28,528 nucleotides of DNA from Campylobacteraceae bacterium (lineage in GTDB: Bacteria; Campylobacterota; Campylobacteria; Campylobacterales; Sulfurovaceae): positions 1-28,528 of the forward strand of contig JALSQJ010000196.1 of NCBI GenBank assembly GCA_026985495.1. Direction: 5' to 3'. Shown piece by piece: positions 1-7,518 of this stretch. Each line of letters opens with the position of its first letter. Within the stretch, counting starts at the first letter, position 1. The notes under the pieces were generated by a model. That model had not been told where the DNA came from, did no database searches, and saw nothing but the letters and a program-made list of their open reading frames with translations. Made by a program: the position numbers and the translations under genes.

Positions 1-267
1 ACAGAGAGCAAAAAAATTATTATTGAAAAAGATAAAAAGATATTAGCGTCTATGGATATTCAAGAATTTATAGACAAGATAATTGCTTTGGGTAAAAAAA
101 ATAAAAATATAGATGCCTATTATAATAACGATTTTACGCAAGAAGATTTTACCTATGTTTATGAAGATGAGAGCGTCAAAGTTCAATTGATTTTTAATTC
201 ACTCGGTTTTACACTAGAAGATGAACTTATTAATTATGCTGGGATGATTTTAATCGGGAAGAAATAG
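1..267 (+). CDS. 3' end of an unrecognised gene (partial)
   Basis: The frame is open from the first base of the window to the TAG at 265-267, giving 88 visible residues. The first in-frame ATG is at 52, but it has no ribosome site and the frame continues upstream of it without a stop. I therefore read this as the C-terminal part of a longer protein that begins outside the window. The visible part is charged (Lys, Glu, Asp and Asn rich), with several Tyr and Phe and no cysteine, signal peptide or membrane segment. I do not recognise a family. It is followed by 264 bases of non-coding DNA, so it is probably not in the sox transcription unit. Confidence 0.55.
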   Translation, partial: TESKKIIIEKDKKILASMDIQEFIDKIIALGKKNKNIDAYYNNDFTQEDFTYVYEDESVKVQLIFNSLGFTLEDELINYAGMILIGKK

Positions 268-531
268 ATTTTAAAGTAGAGAGTAATGATTTTTAATCCA
301 AGATTTTTTGAGCCTCAAAAATATCTAATTCAATCTGCTTACATATATTTTCCCATACAAGAAAATTGATTAACTTTTATAAGATAAGTAAAATTTATAT
401 ATTAAAATATGTTAATTTAATTATATTTAATTAAAAAAAATAAAAAAATTAGATAATTAATACTATTTTTACACTTTTTTTACACTTCTTCAGATATGAT
501 ACATACCGAAAATATCATATAAGGAGTTTTT
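268..531. other. Intergenic region upstream of soxX
   Basis: These 264 bases are strongly AT-rich and have no credible ORF. The part nearest soxX carries the promoter-like elements described separately. The stretch from about 268 to 400 shows no clear terminator hairpin for the upstream partial gene. Confidence 0.6.
466..526 (+). promoter_or_regulatory. Putative sox promoter with an 11-bp tandem repeat and RBS
   Basis: A good -10 hexamer TATGAT lies at 495-500, preceded by a T-rich stretch instead of a clear TTGACA, as is usual for sigma-70 promoters in Campylobacterota. Just upstream, TTTTTACACTT occurs twice head to tail (466-476 and 477-487), an 11-base period close to one helical turn. 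An AAGGAG ribosome site at 521-526 serves soxX at 532. The promoter is a motif match only. Regulator binding at the repeat is inference. Confidence 0.5.
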
Positions 532-1086
532 ATGAATAGAACTATTAGACCATTTTCTTTAGTCTCAATGGCATTAATGTTGGCAACAGCTCTATATGCT
601 AGTGACTTAACTAAAGCTTATGATATGCCTGATGCTAGTAAAATAGTTGAAGAAGATTCAATTGATGATGCTAGAAAATTTACAATGCCTAAAGATTGTA
701 AACTTGATAGTTTAGAAGCTATTGAGAGAGGGAAGTATCTGTTTCATAACTTAAATAGTAAATCAGCAAAAGAGAAAGCACCAAAAGGTCTAGCTAAACC
801 TAAAAATGGAGAAGTTAAGCCTTACGGAAACTGTGTTGCTTGTCATAACATTGAAAATGCAGTTGGTGGTGGAACGATTGGTCCAGACCTTACAAACTAT
901 AAAAAAGTCTTTATTGATTCAAAAACTAGAGATGCAGAGTTTGTTTATCAAAAAATTGCAGACCCAAGAGTTGATAATCCTAAAACATCTATGACAATTA
1001 ACTTAACCACAAAACTTTTTAATGAACAAGAGGTGTGTGATGTGACAGCTTATATAGTTCAATCTAAATCAGAAAAGAAAAAATAA
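532..1086 (+). CDS. soxX: SoxX, c-type cytochrome subunit of the SoxAX complex
   Basis: SoxX pairs with SoxA in the periplasm. SoxAX couples thiosulfate oxidatively to the SoxY carrier cysteine, and SoxX takes the electrons. The protein has 184 residues, with an N-terminal Sec signal peptide (about 1-23, ending LYAS) and one heme site CVACH at residues 101-105. Met154, within KTSMT, is a plausible distal heme ligand, and the following segment fits the end of the class I cytochrome fold. Two further cysteines, Cys56 and Cys169, could form a disulfide. The start at 532 is fixed by AAGGAG five bases upstream. It is the first gene of soxXYZAB, with soxY 19 bases downstream. Identity is well supported by the heme site, size and neighbours. 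Confidence 0.9.
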   Translation: MNRTIRPFSLVSMALMLATALYASDLTKAYDMPDASKIVEEDSIDDARKFTMPKDCKLDSLEAIERGKYLFHNLNSKSAKEKAPKGLAKPKNGEVKPYGNCVACHNIENAVGGGTIGPDLTNYKKVFIDSKTRDAEFVYQKIADPRVDNPKTSMTINLTTKLFNEQEVCDVTAYIVQSKSEKKK

Positions 1087-1105
1087 CCAAATCTAAGGAG
1101 AAAAA

Positions 1106-1600
1106 ATGGAAAGAAGAAATTTTATAAAAAATATTATGGCAGTTTCTGCTGTAGCAGTAACGGTACCAAATAGTCTATTGGCTGAGGAGACAGAAAAAGC
1201 TAAAGTATCAAAAGCACCAGCAGTAAAAGGTCCAAATGATATGCCATTGGCAGATGCAATTAAAGCTATTACAGATGGTAAAGAGGTTAAAGAGAGTGAT
1301 AAGATTAAATTAACCGTTCCAGAGATAGCAGAGAATGGTGCTGTTGTTCCTGTAAAGGTTGAAGTAGAGAGTCCAATGACAGAAGAAGATTATGTAAAAT
1401 CTATTCATATCTTAAATACAAAAAACTCTAACTCAAGATGTGCAGATATTATGTTGACTCCTGCAAATGGTAAAGCGTACTTCTCAACTAGAGTTAAACT
1501 TGCAGAGACTCAAGAGATTGTAACTATTGTAGAATTGAGTGATGGTACATTTATGAAAGCTGGAAAAAGTATTAAAGTAACCATTGGTGGTTGTGGTTAA
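1106..1600 (+). CDS. soxY: SoxY, sulfur-carrier subunit of SoxYZ
   Basis: SoxY carries the sulfur substrate covalently on a C-terminal cysteine while the other Sox enzymes act on it in the periplasm. The 164-residue product ends in the diagnostic GGCG motif, so the carrier cysteine is Cys163. The N-terminus ERRNFIK followed by a hydrophobic stretch resembles a twin-arginine signal, which would export SoxY folded. A linker rich in Lys, Ala and Pro (about 28-45) precedes the immunoglobulin-like domain. There is one more cysteine, Cys112, in NSRCAD. The start at 1106 is supported by AAGGAG at 1095-1100. It lies between soxX and soxZ. Confidence 0.93.
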   Translation: MERRNFIKNIMAVSAVAVTVPNSLLAEETEKAKVSKAPAVKGPNDMPLADAIKAITDGKEVKESDKIKLTVPEIAENGAVVPVKVEVESPMTEEDYVKSIHILNTKNSNSRCADIMLTPANGKAYFSTRVKLAETQEIVTIVELSDGTFMKAGKSIKVTIGGCG

Positions 1601-1663
1601 TTTGCAGTTAGGGTATAGAGACAAAAATTTAAAATTTAAAAATAAATAGTAAAAGGATTTAAA

Positions 1664-2005
1664 ATGGCAGAAAAAAGAAAATCAATGATTAAGATTAAAC
1701 CTAAGAAGTATAAAGTTGGAGATATAGTAAAAGTAGATTTTATTGTTATTCACCCAATGGATACAGGAATGGCAAAAGATAAAAAAACAGGAAAAATTAT
1801 CCCTGCTCACTATATTAATGATATTACATTTTCATTTGATGGAAAACCATTTACAAAAATGAAAATTTGGGAGTCTGTCTCTCAAAACCCTTACTTTTCT
1901 GTAAATATGAAAGTAACAGGGAAAGGGAAGATTACTGTTGACTACACCGATAATCTTGGTGAAAAAAATTCAAAAAGTAAAAAAGTTAAGCCTAAAAAAG
2001 CATAA
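1664..2005 (+). CDS. soxZ: SoxZ, partner subunit of the SoxYZ carrier
   Basis: SoxZ forms a heterodimer with SoxY and supports the swinging carrier arm. The 113-residue sequence has a beta-rich pattern typical of SoxZ, including IHPMDTGM near residue 30 and PAHYIND, and it contains no cysteine. It has no signal peptide, as expected if it is carried out together with Tat-exported SoxY. A highly basic tail (KSKKVKPKKA) closes the protein. A moderate ribosome site (AAAGGA near 1652) precedes the ATG at 1664. The 63-base gap after soxY is the longest within the XYZAB part of the cluster. Confidence 0.93.
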   Translation: MAEKRKSMIKIKPKKYKVGDIVKVDFIVIHPMDTGMAKDKKTGKIIPAHYINDITFSFDGKPFTKMKIWESVSQNPYFSVNMKVTGKGKITVDYTDNLGEKNSKSKKVKPKKA

Positions 2006-2021
2006 GTTATAAAGGCATAAA

Positions 2022-2780
2022 ATGAAAAAAATAGTATTAACTTTAGCTCTTACTGGAACATTTGTTCTTGCTGGAGAGCAGTACTCAATGAGTGCTGCTG
2101 ACAAAAAGATGTATGAAGAGATGTTAGAAAACAACCCTGCAGACATTTTTGTATCTGATGGAGAAGAGATTTTTGAAGAGGAGTTTGGAGGAGAAGAGTC
2201 TCTAGCTAAATTTCTTGATGTTTCAGAGAAAGATTTAGCAAAATATATTGCTGGTTTTCCTAGATATGTAAAAAAGATGGGAAATGTGGTTGGTCTTGAC
2301 CAAGTTTTACAAGCAATGGAAGTAGAGCAAGGTAAGAAGAAAGATGCACTTGATAGTGAGAAGATTTTTAATACTTCTGCCTATGTAAAGTCCTTAGCAA
2401 ATGATTTACCTGTAAGTATAGATGTAAAAGAGAATAAAGAGATTGAAAACTCATTTGCATTGGGTAAAAAGCTTTATAATACTCGAAGAGGGTACAGAGG
2501 ATTGTCTTGTAACAGTTGTCACTCTCTTCCTGGTTCAGTTTTAAGAACACAATCTCTCCCTTCATTAGGTGGAGCAAATGCAGGTGGAACATGGCCTGCT
2601 TATCGTATGACTCTATCGAAATTAGTAACACTTCAAGAGCGTTCTCGTGGTTGCATGAAAGATGCAGGGCAAGAGCCATTACCTCTAGGTTCTAAAGAGA
2701 TGGTTGCACTGGAAGTATATATTACCAATTTAGCTAAAGAGAATAAAAAAGTTGTGACCATTCCTGGTCTTAAACGATAG
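2022..2780 (+). CDS. soxA: SoxA, mono-heme catalytic cytochrome of SoxAX
   Basis: SoxA is the catalytic subunit of the thiosulfate-conjugating L-cysteine S-transferase SoxAX in the periplasm. The 252-residue protein has a Sec signal (about 1-17, ending VLAG), an acidic N-terminal part, and one heme site CNSCH at residues 163-167. Cys211 in RSRGCMKDAG fits the active-site heme ligand that is found as a cysteine persulfide in characterised SoxA. The N-terminal half has no CxxCH, so this is the mono-heme type. The ribosome site before 2022 is weak (AAAGG). It follows soxZ by 16 bases and precedes soxB by 32. Confidence 0.92.
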   Translation: MKKIVLTLALTGTFVLAGEQYSMSAADKKMYEEMLENNPADIFVSDGEEIFEEEFGGEESLAKFLDVSEKDLAKYIAGFPRYVKKMGNVVGLDQVLQAMEVEQGKKKDALDSEKIFNTSAYVKSLANDLPVSIDVKENKEIENSFALGKKLYNTRRGYRGLSCNSCHSLPGSVLRTQSLPSLGGANAGGTWPAYRMTLSKLVTLQERSRGCMKDAGQEPLPLGSKEMVALEVYITNLAKENKKVVTIPGLKR

Positions 2781-2812
2781 TAAAAATAGATAGAAAATAG
2801 GACGTAATAATT

Positions 2813-4588
2813 ATGGATATTAGTAGAAGAGACTTTTTACAATTTGCTGGTGCTTTAGGACTACTAAGTGCAACTGGTACAAATCTTTTTGCTGGAGAAT
2901 CAGCAAAAGAGAAAATCAAAAAACTATCCTTTTCTGATTTGGTAGAGTTTAATGCAAAAGGTAAGGCAACAATTTTACATATTTGTGACATGCATGCACA
3001 TATTAAACCACTCTATTGGAGAGAGCCTTCAACATTAATCTCTGCAAAAAATCTTGTTGGTACACCAGGGTTTATTTGTGGTGATGCATTTCAAGACTAT
3101 TATGGTATTAAAGATGGTTCAATTGACCAATATTTTGATACCTATAATGACTTTGAGCTTTTAGCTAAAAAGTTTGGTAAGATGGGTGGTATTTCACACA
3201 TGAAACCGATGATTGACCATGTTAGAAAAGAGCGTGGAGAGAAGAATGTACTTCTTTTAGACTCTGGTGATACATGGCAAGGAACAGCTGTAGCACTCAA
3301 AACAGGTGGTGAAGCAATTGTAGATGCTCAAAACTACTTGGGTGTAGATGTTATGGTTGGACACTGGGAGTTTACCTATGGTAAAGAGAGAGTATTTGAG
3401 CTTATTAAAAAGTTAGATGCAGATTTTATCTCTCAAAATGTTATTGATAATGACCCATTCTCAGACAATTTTGAAGAGCTTATATTCCCTCCATATACTA
3501 TCAAAGAGGTAGGTGGAGCTAAGATTGGTATTATTGGTCAATCGTTTCCATTTACTTCAACAGCAAACCCTAAGAGATTTACAGAGGGTTGGAGTTTTGG
3601 TTTAAGACATGAGACACTACAAGAGTATATTAATGAACTTCGTAAAGAGAAAAAAGTTGATTGTATCGTTGTTCTTAGTCATGATGGTTTCTCTGTTGAC
3701 CAAGAGTTGGCTAAAAAGGTAAAAGGTGTTGACTTTATTTTAAGTGGACATACACATGACCCTAGTCCAAAACCAATTGTTGTAAATGATACAGTCATTC
3801 TTATTGCTGGTTCTCATGGTAAATATGTTGGTCGTTTAGATATTGAGATTGACAAAGGTAAAGTAAAAGATTATGAATTTAAACTTATGCCTGTTGCCTC
3901 TAGCCTTATTCCTGCAGATAAAGCTGGAGATGAATTGATTGCTAAATGGTATAAGCCTTATGATAAAGAGTTAAATGAGGTTCTTGGGACAACAAAAAAT
4001 ATTTTATATAAAAGAGATACATTCTATTCAACTTTTGATGCTTTAATTGGTAAAGCAATTCAAGAAGAGATGAAATCAGATATTGTATTTACACCTGGGT
4101 ATAGATGGGGAACAACAGTTATTCCAGGAGACCCAATTTTAAAAGACAATGTTTATGAGATGACAGCCATTACCTATCCAGAGGTTTATACTTTTGAACT
4201 TAAAGGTGATAAAATTGTTAAACTTATGGAAGATATTGCAGATAATGTATTTAATGAGAACCCACTACTTCAACAAGGTGGTGATATGAGTCGTTTAACA
4301 GGTGCTTCATACAGCATTAAAATTGACGCAAAATCGGGTAAAAGAATCTCTGACTTTATGATTGGTGGGAAACCAATTGACCTTAAAAAGACCTATTTAG
4401 TATCTTCTTGGGGTGGTAACTTACAAAATGCAGGTGAAAACTTAGATAAGAAAAAGATTAGAGATGTATATGAAGTTGTTTCAGATTATATTCGTAAAGA
4501 AAAAGTAATTGATATTCCACTTGAATCAAATGTCAAAGTACTTGATTTTGATTGTGGGTGTCCTACAAAAGGTGCTAAGTGTTCATAA
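2813..4588 (+). CDS. soxB: SoxB, sulfate thiohydrolase
   Basis: SoxB hydrolyses the terminal sulfone from SoxY-bound thiosulfate to release sulfate, using two manganese ions in the periplasm. The 591-residue product starts with a twin-arginine signal (SRRDFLQ at residues 4-10). The metallophosphoesterase-type metal ligands appear in order: D59-M-H61-A-H63, the D150-x-x-D153 region in DSGDTWQG, GHWEF at 183-187, H290 in LSHDG, and GHTH at 312-315. The C-terminal 5'-nucleotidase-like domain follows (about 370-575), and the tail ends in a short Cys-containing stretch, DCGCPTKGAKCS. Length and motifs are complete. A hairpin follows the stop codon. Confidence 0.95.
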   Translation: MDISRRDFLQFAGALGLLSATGTNLFAGESAKEKIKKLSFSDLVEFNAKGKATILHICDMHAHIKPLYWREPSTLISAKNLVGTPGFICGDAFQDYYGIKDGSIDQYFDTYNDFELLAKKFGKMGGISHMKPMIDHVRKERGEKNVLLLDSGDTWQGTAVALKTGGEAIVDAQNYLGVDVMVGHWEFTYGKERVFELIKKLDADFISQNVIDNDPFSDNFEELIFPPYTIKEVGGAKIGIIGQSFPFTSTANPKRFTEGWSFGLRHETLQEYINELRKEKKVDCIVVLSHDGFSVDQELAKKVKGVDFILSGHTHDPSPKPIVVNDTVILIAGSHGKYVGRLDIEIDKGKVKDYEFKLMPVASSLIPADKAGDELIAKWYKPYDKELNEVLGTTKNILYKRDTFYSTFDALIGKAIQEEMKSDIVFTPGYRWGTTVIPGDPILKDNVYEMTAITYPEVYTFELKGDKIVKLMEDIADNVFNENPLLQQGGDMSRLTGASYSIKIDAKSGKRISDFMIGGKPIDLKKTYLVSSWGGNLQNAGENLDKKKIRDVYEVVSDYIRKEKVIDIPLESNVKVLDFDCGCPTKGAKCS

Positions 4589-4600
4589 CACTTTTAGTTT

Positions 4601-4623
4601 AAAGAGTCTTTTTTAGACTCTTT
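4601..4623 (+). terminator. Hairpin after soxB
   Basis: A perfect 9-bp stem (4601-4609 with 4615-4623) closes a five-T loop 12 bases after the soxB stop. No clean T-run follows, so termination may be partial. It could also act as a 3' stabiliser separating soxXYZAB from the next block. Confidence 0.5.
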
Positions 4624-4698
4624 GAGTATTTAAATTAGATTTTCTTGATAATGTTTAGAGAGTATGAATAGAGTTGAATTTAAAGTATAGGAGTGTAG

Positions 4699-5121
4699 AT
4701 GAAAATTATATTGGGACTTAGCATAATGTTTAGTTCTTGGTTTATAATTAATCAAGATGAGAATAAGCCTCATATTGAGAGAAGAGTCTCTTCTCATTAT
4801 GTGAGTTATGATAGAGCATTAGATATAGCAAAACATAGTAATAAAACAATTATGATTAAGCTAACAGCAGAACACTGTAAATATTGCAAAAAAATGGATA
4901 GAGAAGTGATGAATAAAAAAGAGGTCTTATCTCTACTTGATAAGAGTTTTATTCCTGTTGAGATAGATGTAGATAGAGAACCTTTGCCATTAGGATTAAA
5001 AAGAACCATAACTCCAACCTTTGTTTTTGTAGATAAAAATCAAAGAATTCTTAGTAAAATTCCTGGTTCATGGAATAAAAAAGATTTTTTAGAACTCTTA
5101 ACTTCAAGAGTTTATAATTAG
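4699..5121 (+). CDS. Exported thioredoxin-fold protein of the sox region
   Basis: The 140-residue protein has a short hydrophobic N-terminus (about 1-18) that could be a signal peptide or anchor, so the domain is probably periplasmic. The active-site motif is C60-K-Y-C63, preceded by KLTAEHC. The cis-proline region is TPTF near residue 107, followed by FVDKNQRIL, all in the order of the thioredoxin fold. It most resembles the thioredoxin-like proteins that reduce or relay disulfides in the periplasm. SoxW is the functional analogue in other sox clusters, but I cannot assign that name. The start at 4699 has AGGAG at 4689-4693. It is followed 17 bases later by the DsrE-like gene. The role in keeping SoxY or other thiols reduced is inferred from context. 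Confidence 0.7.
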   Translation: MKIILGLSIMFSSWFIINQDENKPHIERRVSSHYVSYDRALDIAKHSNKTIMIKLTAEHCKYCKKMDREVMNKKEVLSLLDKSFIPVEIDVDREPLPLGLKRTITPTFVFVDKNQRILSKIPGSWNKKDFLELLTSRVYN

Positions 5122-5138
5122 AGAACAGAGGATACTAA

Positions 5139-5576
5139 ATGAAAAAGATACTAATTTTACTTTTTATAATATATAGCTTTGTTTCAGCAGAGACAGAGTT
5201 AGCAGAGCCAAAGCCATCAATGGAGAATCCTAGAAAATTTGTTTTTCCAATTACAAAATGGGATAGAGATGAGATACACCATATCTTAGGAGCTGCTAAT
5301 AATGTAATTAAATTTTATGGTGTAGATAATACAGAGGTAGTTATTGTTGCCTATTCGCAAGGAATTAAAGCACTACTCAAACATAGAGATAGCAAAATTC
5401 GTAAACGAATTGAAGCTTTAATGACCTATGATGTAGAGTTTATTGCATGTCATAACACTATGGATACATTAAAAATTAAAGAGAATCAATTGATGGATAA
5501 TGTGGAAGTAGTCACTGCTGGGATTGTTGAATTGATTGAACGTCAGCTTCGTGGCTACATCTATATTAGACCGTAA
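5139..5576 (+). CDS. Exported DsrE-like family protein
   Basis: The 145-residue product has a clear Sec signal (about 1-17, ending SFVSA). The mature part follows the DsrE/DsrF-like pattern: a VVIVAYSQGIKALL strand-helix, a YDVEFIACHNTM segment with the single cysteine Cys104, and a C-terminal helix ending in GYIYIRP. Cytoplasmic DsrE and TusD use the equivalent cysteine to carry persulfide sulfur. Periplasmic single-domain relatives occur near sox genes, but their activity is not well established. Its place between a thioredoxin-like gene and a DUF302-like gene, downstream of soxB, suggests periplasmic sulfane-sulfur binding or transfer. That is inference. Confidence 0.7.
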   Translation: MKKILILLFIIYSFVSAETELAEPKPSMENPRKFVFPITKWDRDEIHHILGAANNVIKFYGVDNTEVVIVAYSQGIKALLKHRDSKIRKRIEALMTYDVEFIACHNTMDTLKIKENQLMDNVEVVTAGIVELIERQLRGYIYIRP

Positions 5577-5598
5577 CAGATAAATTTAAAGGAATCGT

Positions 5599-6588
5599 AT
5601 GAAATTAATAATGAAAACATTGCTACTAACTTCAATTGTAGCAACAGGCTTAACTGCAAAAGATGAGGTAAAAAAATCTTCAACTCCAAAAGAGGTAACT
5701 CCTGTAGTAAAAGAGATAGCAGGGCAAGATATTCAAGTTTTTACAGCAATGAATAAAGATGGAAAAATTACACCTGCAACTATTCAAAAAACTTTTGAAG
5801 ATGCAGGTTTTTTTGTATCAGCTAATAGAGATATGAATACTCCATTTACTAAACAGTTTAAAGAGAGTAGCTTTGATGTCTATAACCTTTTCACATTTTA
5901 CAAGAAAGATAGTGTGTTAAAGTTGGCAAAAAAATATCAAAATATTGGTCTTTTTGCACCTATGAGTATGTCTATATATACCAAAAAGGGTGAAAAAACC
6001 ATTTCGGTCTCAACTCTATCTGCTAAAACATTATCAAAAATAATGAATATTCCAGAAGATGAGAAGTTATTGAGAGATTTAAGAGCTTTAATAGTAGAGA
6101 CATTGACTAAAGCACTTCCTAATGGAAAGTTTGAAAAGCTTCCTTATAGTGTTCAAAAAGCTCCAGGTAAATTGGTAAGTAGTTTTAGTATGGATATGGA
6201 CGAAGATGAGTGGGAAGATGAACTTGATGAATTTAAAATGGGTTTTGAAGGTGAACTTGCTCCAAATGGTTTTGTAATTGCAGGACATAACAATCTTGGT
6301 GATGATTTTGAAGAGGCAAATTATGAGGGCTATGACTTTTATGAAGTATATTCTGTATGTAAACTCCCAGTTATTTTTACTATTGCAAAAACACGACCAG
6401 AAGCTGGTGCATTTGCTCCATGTTCACTTTACCTATCTAAGAAAAAAGGTAAGAACAAATTAGAATCAGGATTTCCATCAGTTTACAATTGGGTAAGCTC
6501 TCTTGGAATTAGTGATAAAAAAGATATAGAAGTACTTGAAGATGCTCAAAAAAGAATGACAAAAATTTTAACCTCTCTTACTGAATAG
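5599..6588 (+). CDS. Exported protein with two DUF302-like domains
   Basis: The 329-residue protein has a Sec signal (about 1-20, ending GLTA, no lipobox) and then two similar halves. The first (about 45-165) contains a predicted helix-strand unit, FTFYKKDSVLKLAKKY, and GLFAPMSMSIYTKKG. The second (about 218-325) has YSVCKLPVIFTIAKTRPEAG and AFAPCSLYLSKKKG. These match the DUF302 pattern as I know it. The second copy keeps cysteines at 254 and 275, while the first has other residues at both places. A very acidic linker (199-212) joins the halves. Function is unknown. It closes the sox-linked run, 22 bases after the DsrE-like gene, and a hairpin follows. The family call rests on pattern memory, so moderate confidence. 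Confidence 0.55.
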   Translation: MKLIMKTLLLTSIVATGLTAKDEVKKSSTPKEVTPVVKEIAGQDIQVFTAMNKDGKITPATIQKTFEDAGFFVSANRDMNTPFTKQFKESSFDVYNLFTFYKKDSVLKLAKKYQNIGLFAPMSMSIYTKKGEKTISVSTLSAKTLSKIMNIPEDEKLLRDLRALIVETLTKALPNGKFEKLPYSVQKAPGKLVSSFSMDMDEDEWEDELDEFKMGFEGELAPNGFVIAGHNNLGDDFEEANYEGYDFYEVYSVCKLPVIFTIAKTRPEAGAFAPCSLYLSKKKGKNKLESGFPSVYNWVSSLGISDKKDIEVLEDAQKRMTKILTSLTE

Positions 6589-6593
6589 TATAT

Positions 6594-6617
6594 ATAGTAT
6601 CTCAAATGAGATACTAT
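6594..6617 (+). terminator. Hairpin ending the sox-linked run
   Basis: ATAGTATCTC (6594-6603) and its complement GAGATACTAT (6608-6617) form a perfect 10-bp stem with a four-base loop, just after the stop at 6588. The tail is AT-rich but not a pure T-run. Confidence 0.55.
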
Positions 6618-6999
6618 TATAAACTATATAAATAATCTACTATTATAGTTATATTATAACTTAAACAAATAATTTTTTACTATAAAGAGTAAAAACTGCT
6701 ATCTACTTCTTTAAAATCCAGTTAAACTTAAACAATAAAATATATATAGTGTGAATAATTAAGAGATATATAGTATAAAATGTGTACTTAAAAATCACAA
6801 TAGTGCATAATAGTAACAATAGTGATAAAATATTTTTATTTAACAACCCTAATAGTACTAGATAAGTATTTTTAATATAAATTATGTTTATCATCGTAAC
6901 TGTTAGTAACATTTGAAACTTAAGTTGAAATAATAGCTAAAATTATTAATTGAAATTATAATAATTGATTATACTAGAGTAAATATACAAGGAGTTATT
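6618..6999. other. AT-rich intergenic region before the YeeE/YedE pair
   Basis: About 380 bases without a credible gene. They contain many short TATAGTA- and AATAGTG-like repeats, for example ACAATAGTG at 6797-6805 and 6816-6824, and a small inverted repeat at 6648-6660. A promoter-like TATACT lies at 6970-6975 and an AAGGAG ribosome site at 6989-6994, both serving the gene at 7000. A 69-codon minus-strand ORF here is low-complexity and lacks a ribosome site. Confidence 0.5.
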
Positions 7000-7515
7000 A
7001 TGGCAACAAAAAAAGCAAACAGGTTATCTTGGTGGATGGGTGGTATATTAATGTCACTACTTTTACTGTTAACATTTTCGATATATGGAGCTGATCGTCC
7101 TCTTGGGGCTTCAACCTATATTCCTTATTTTGCAGGAATGATTTTTAATCTTGACCCAGAGAAATATAGTTATCTTCAAGAGATAAAAGCACCTGGTTCA
7201 TGGGAGGGAGTTCTTCTTCTTGGAGCATTGTTTGGAGGTTTTGTAACCTCTGTTTTTATTACAAAAACATTTAGATTTACATTAATCCCAAGTGGATGGA
7301 AACAGTATAAAAACAATTCAGTTGTTTCGAGACTATCTTGGAGTTTCTTTTCAGGATTTATTATGATTATTGGAGCAAGATTAGCAGGTGGTTGTACTTC
7401 TGGTCATTTTCTTTCAGGAATGAGTCAATTAGCAATGTCAGCAATGGTTTTTGGTGGGGTAGTAATGGTAACATTAATTATCTCTGGTAGATTTTTTTAT
7501 AATGTCAAAGGATAA
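7000..7515 (+). CDS. YeeE/YedE-type transporter, N-terminal half protein
   Basis: The 171-residue membrane protein has about four hydrophobic segments (near 14-30, 70-88, 113-130 and 140-163). It carries the family signature GARLAGGCTSGHFLSG, with Cys132 in the centre. In the YeeE/YedE family, which includes the thiosulfate importer TsuA, such conserved cysteines pass a thiosulfate or related sulfur ion through the membrane. Many bacteria split the transporter into two half-size genes, and the next gene supplies the other half. The start at 7000 has AAGGAG at 6989-6994. Its position directly after the sox-linked genes supports a sulfur substrate, but which one cannot be told from sequence. 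Confidence 0.82.
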   Translation: MATKKANRLSWWMGGILMSLLLLLTFSIYGADRPLGASTYIPYFAGMIFNLDPEKYSYLQEIKAPGSWEGVLLLGALFGGFVTSVFITKTFRFTLIPSGWKQYKNNSVVSRLSWSFFSGFIMIIGARLAGGCTSGHFLSGMSQLAMSAMVFGGVVMVTLIISGRFFYNVKG

Positions 7516-7518
7516 GTG

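Noticed and set aside
6703..6912. Minus-strand ORF of 69 codons in the gap before the YeeE/YedE genes
   Set aside because: It is made almost only of Ile, Leu, Tyr, Asn and Lys as expected from AT-rich DNA, has no ribosome site, and overlaps simple repeats.
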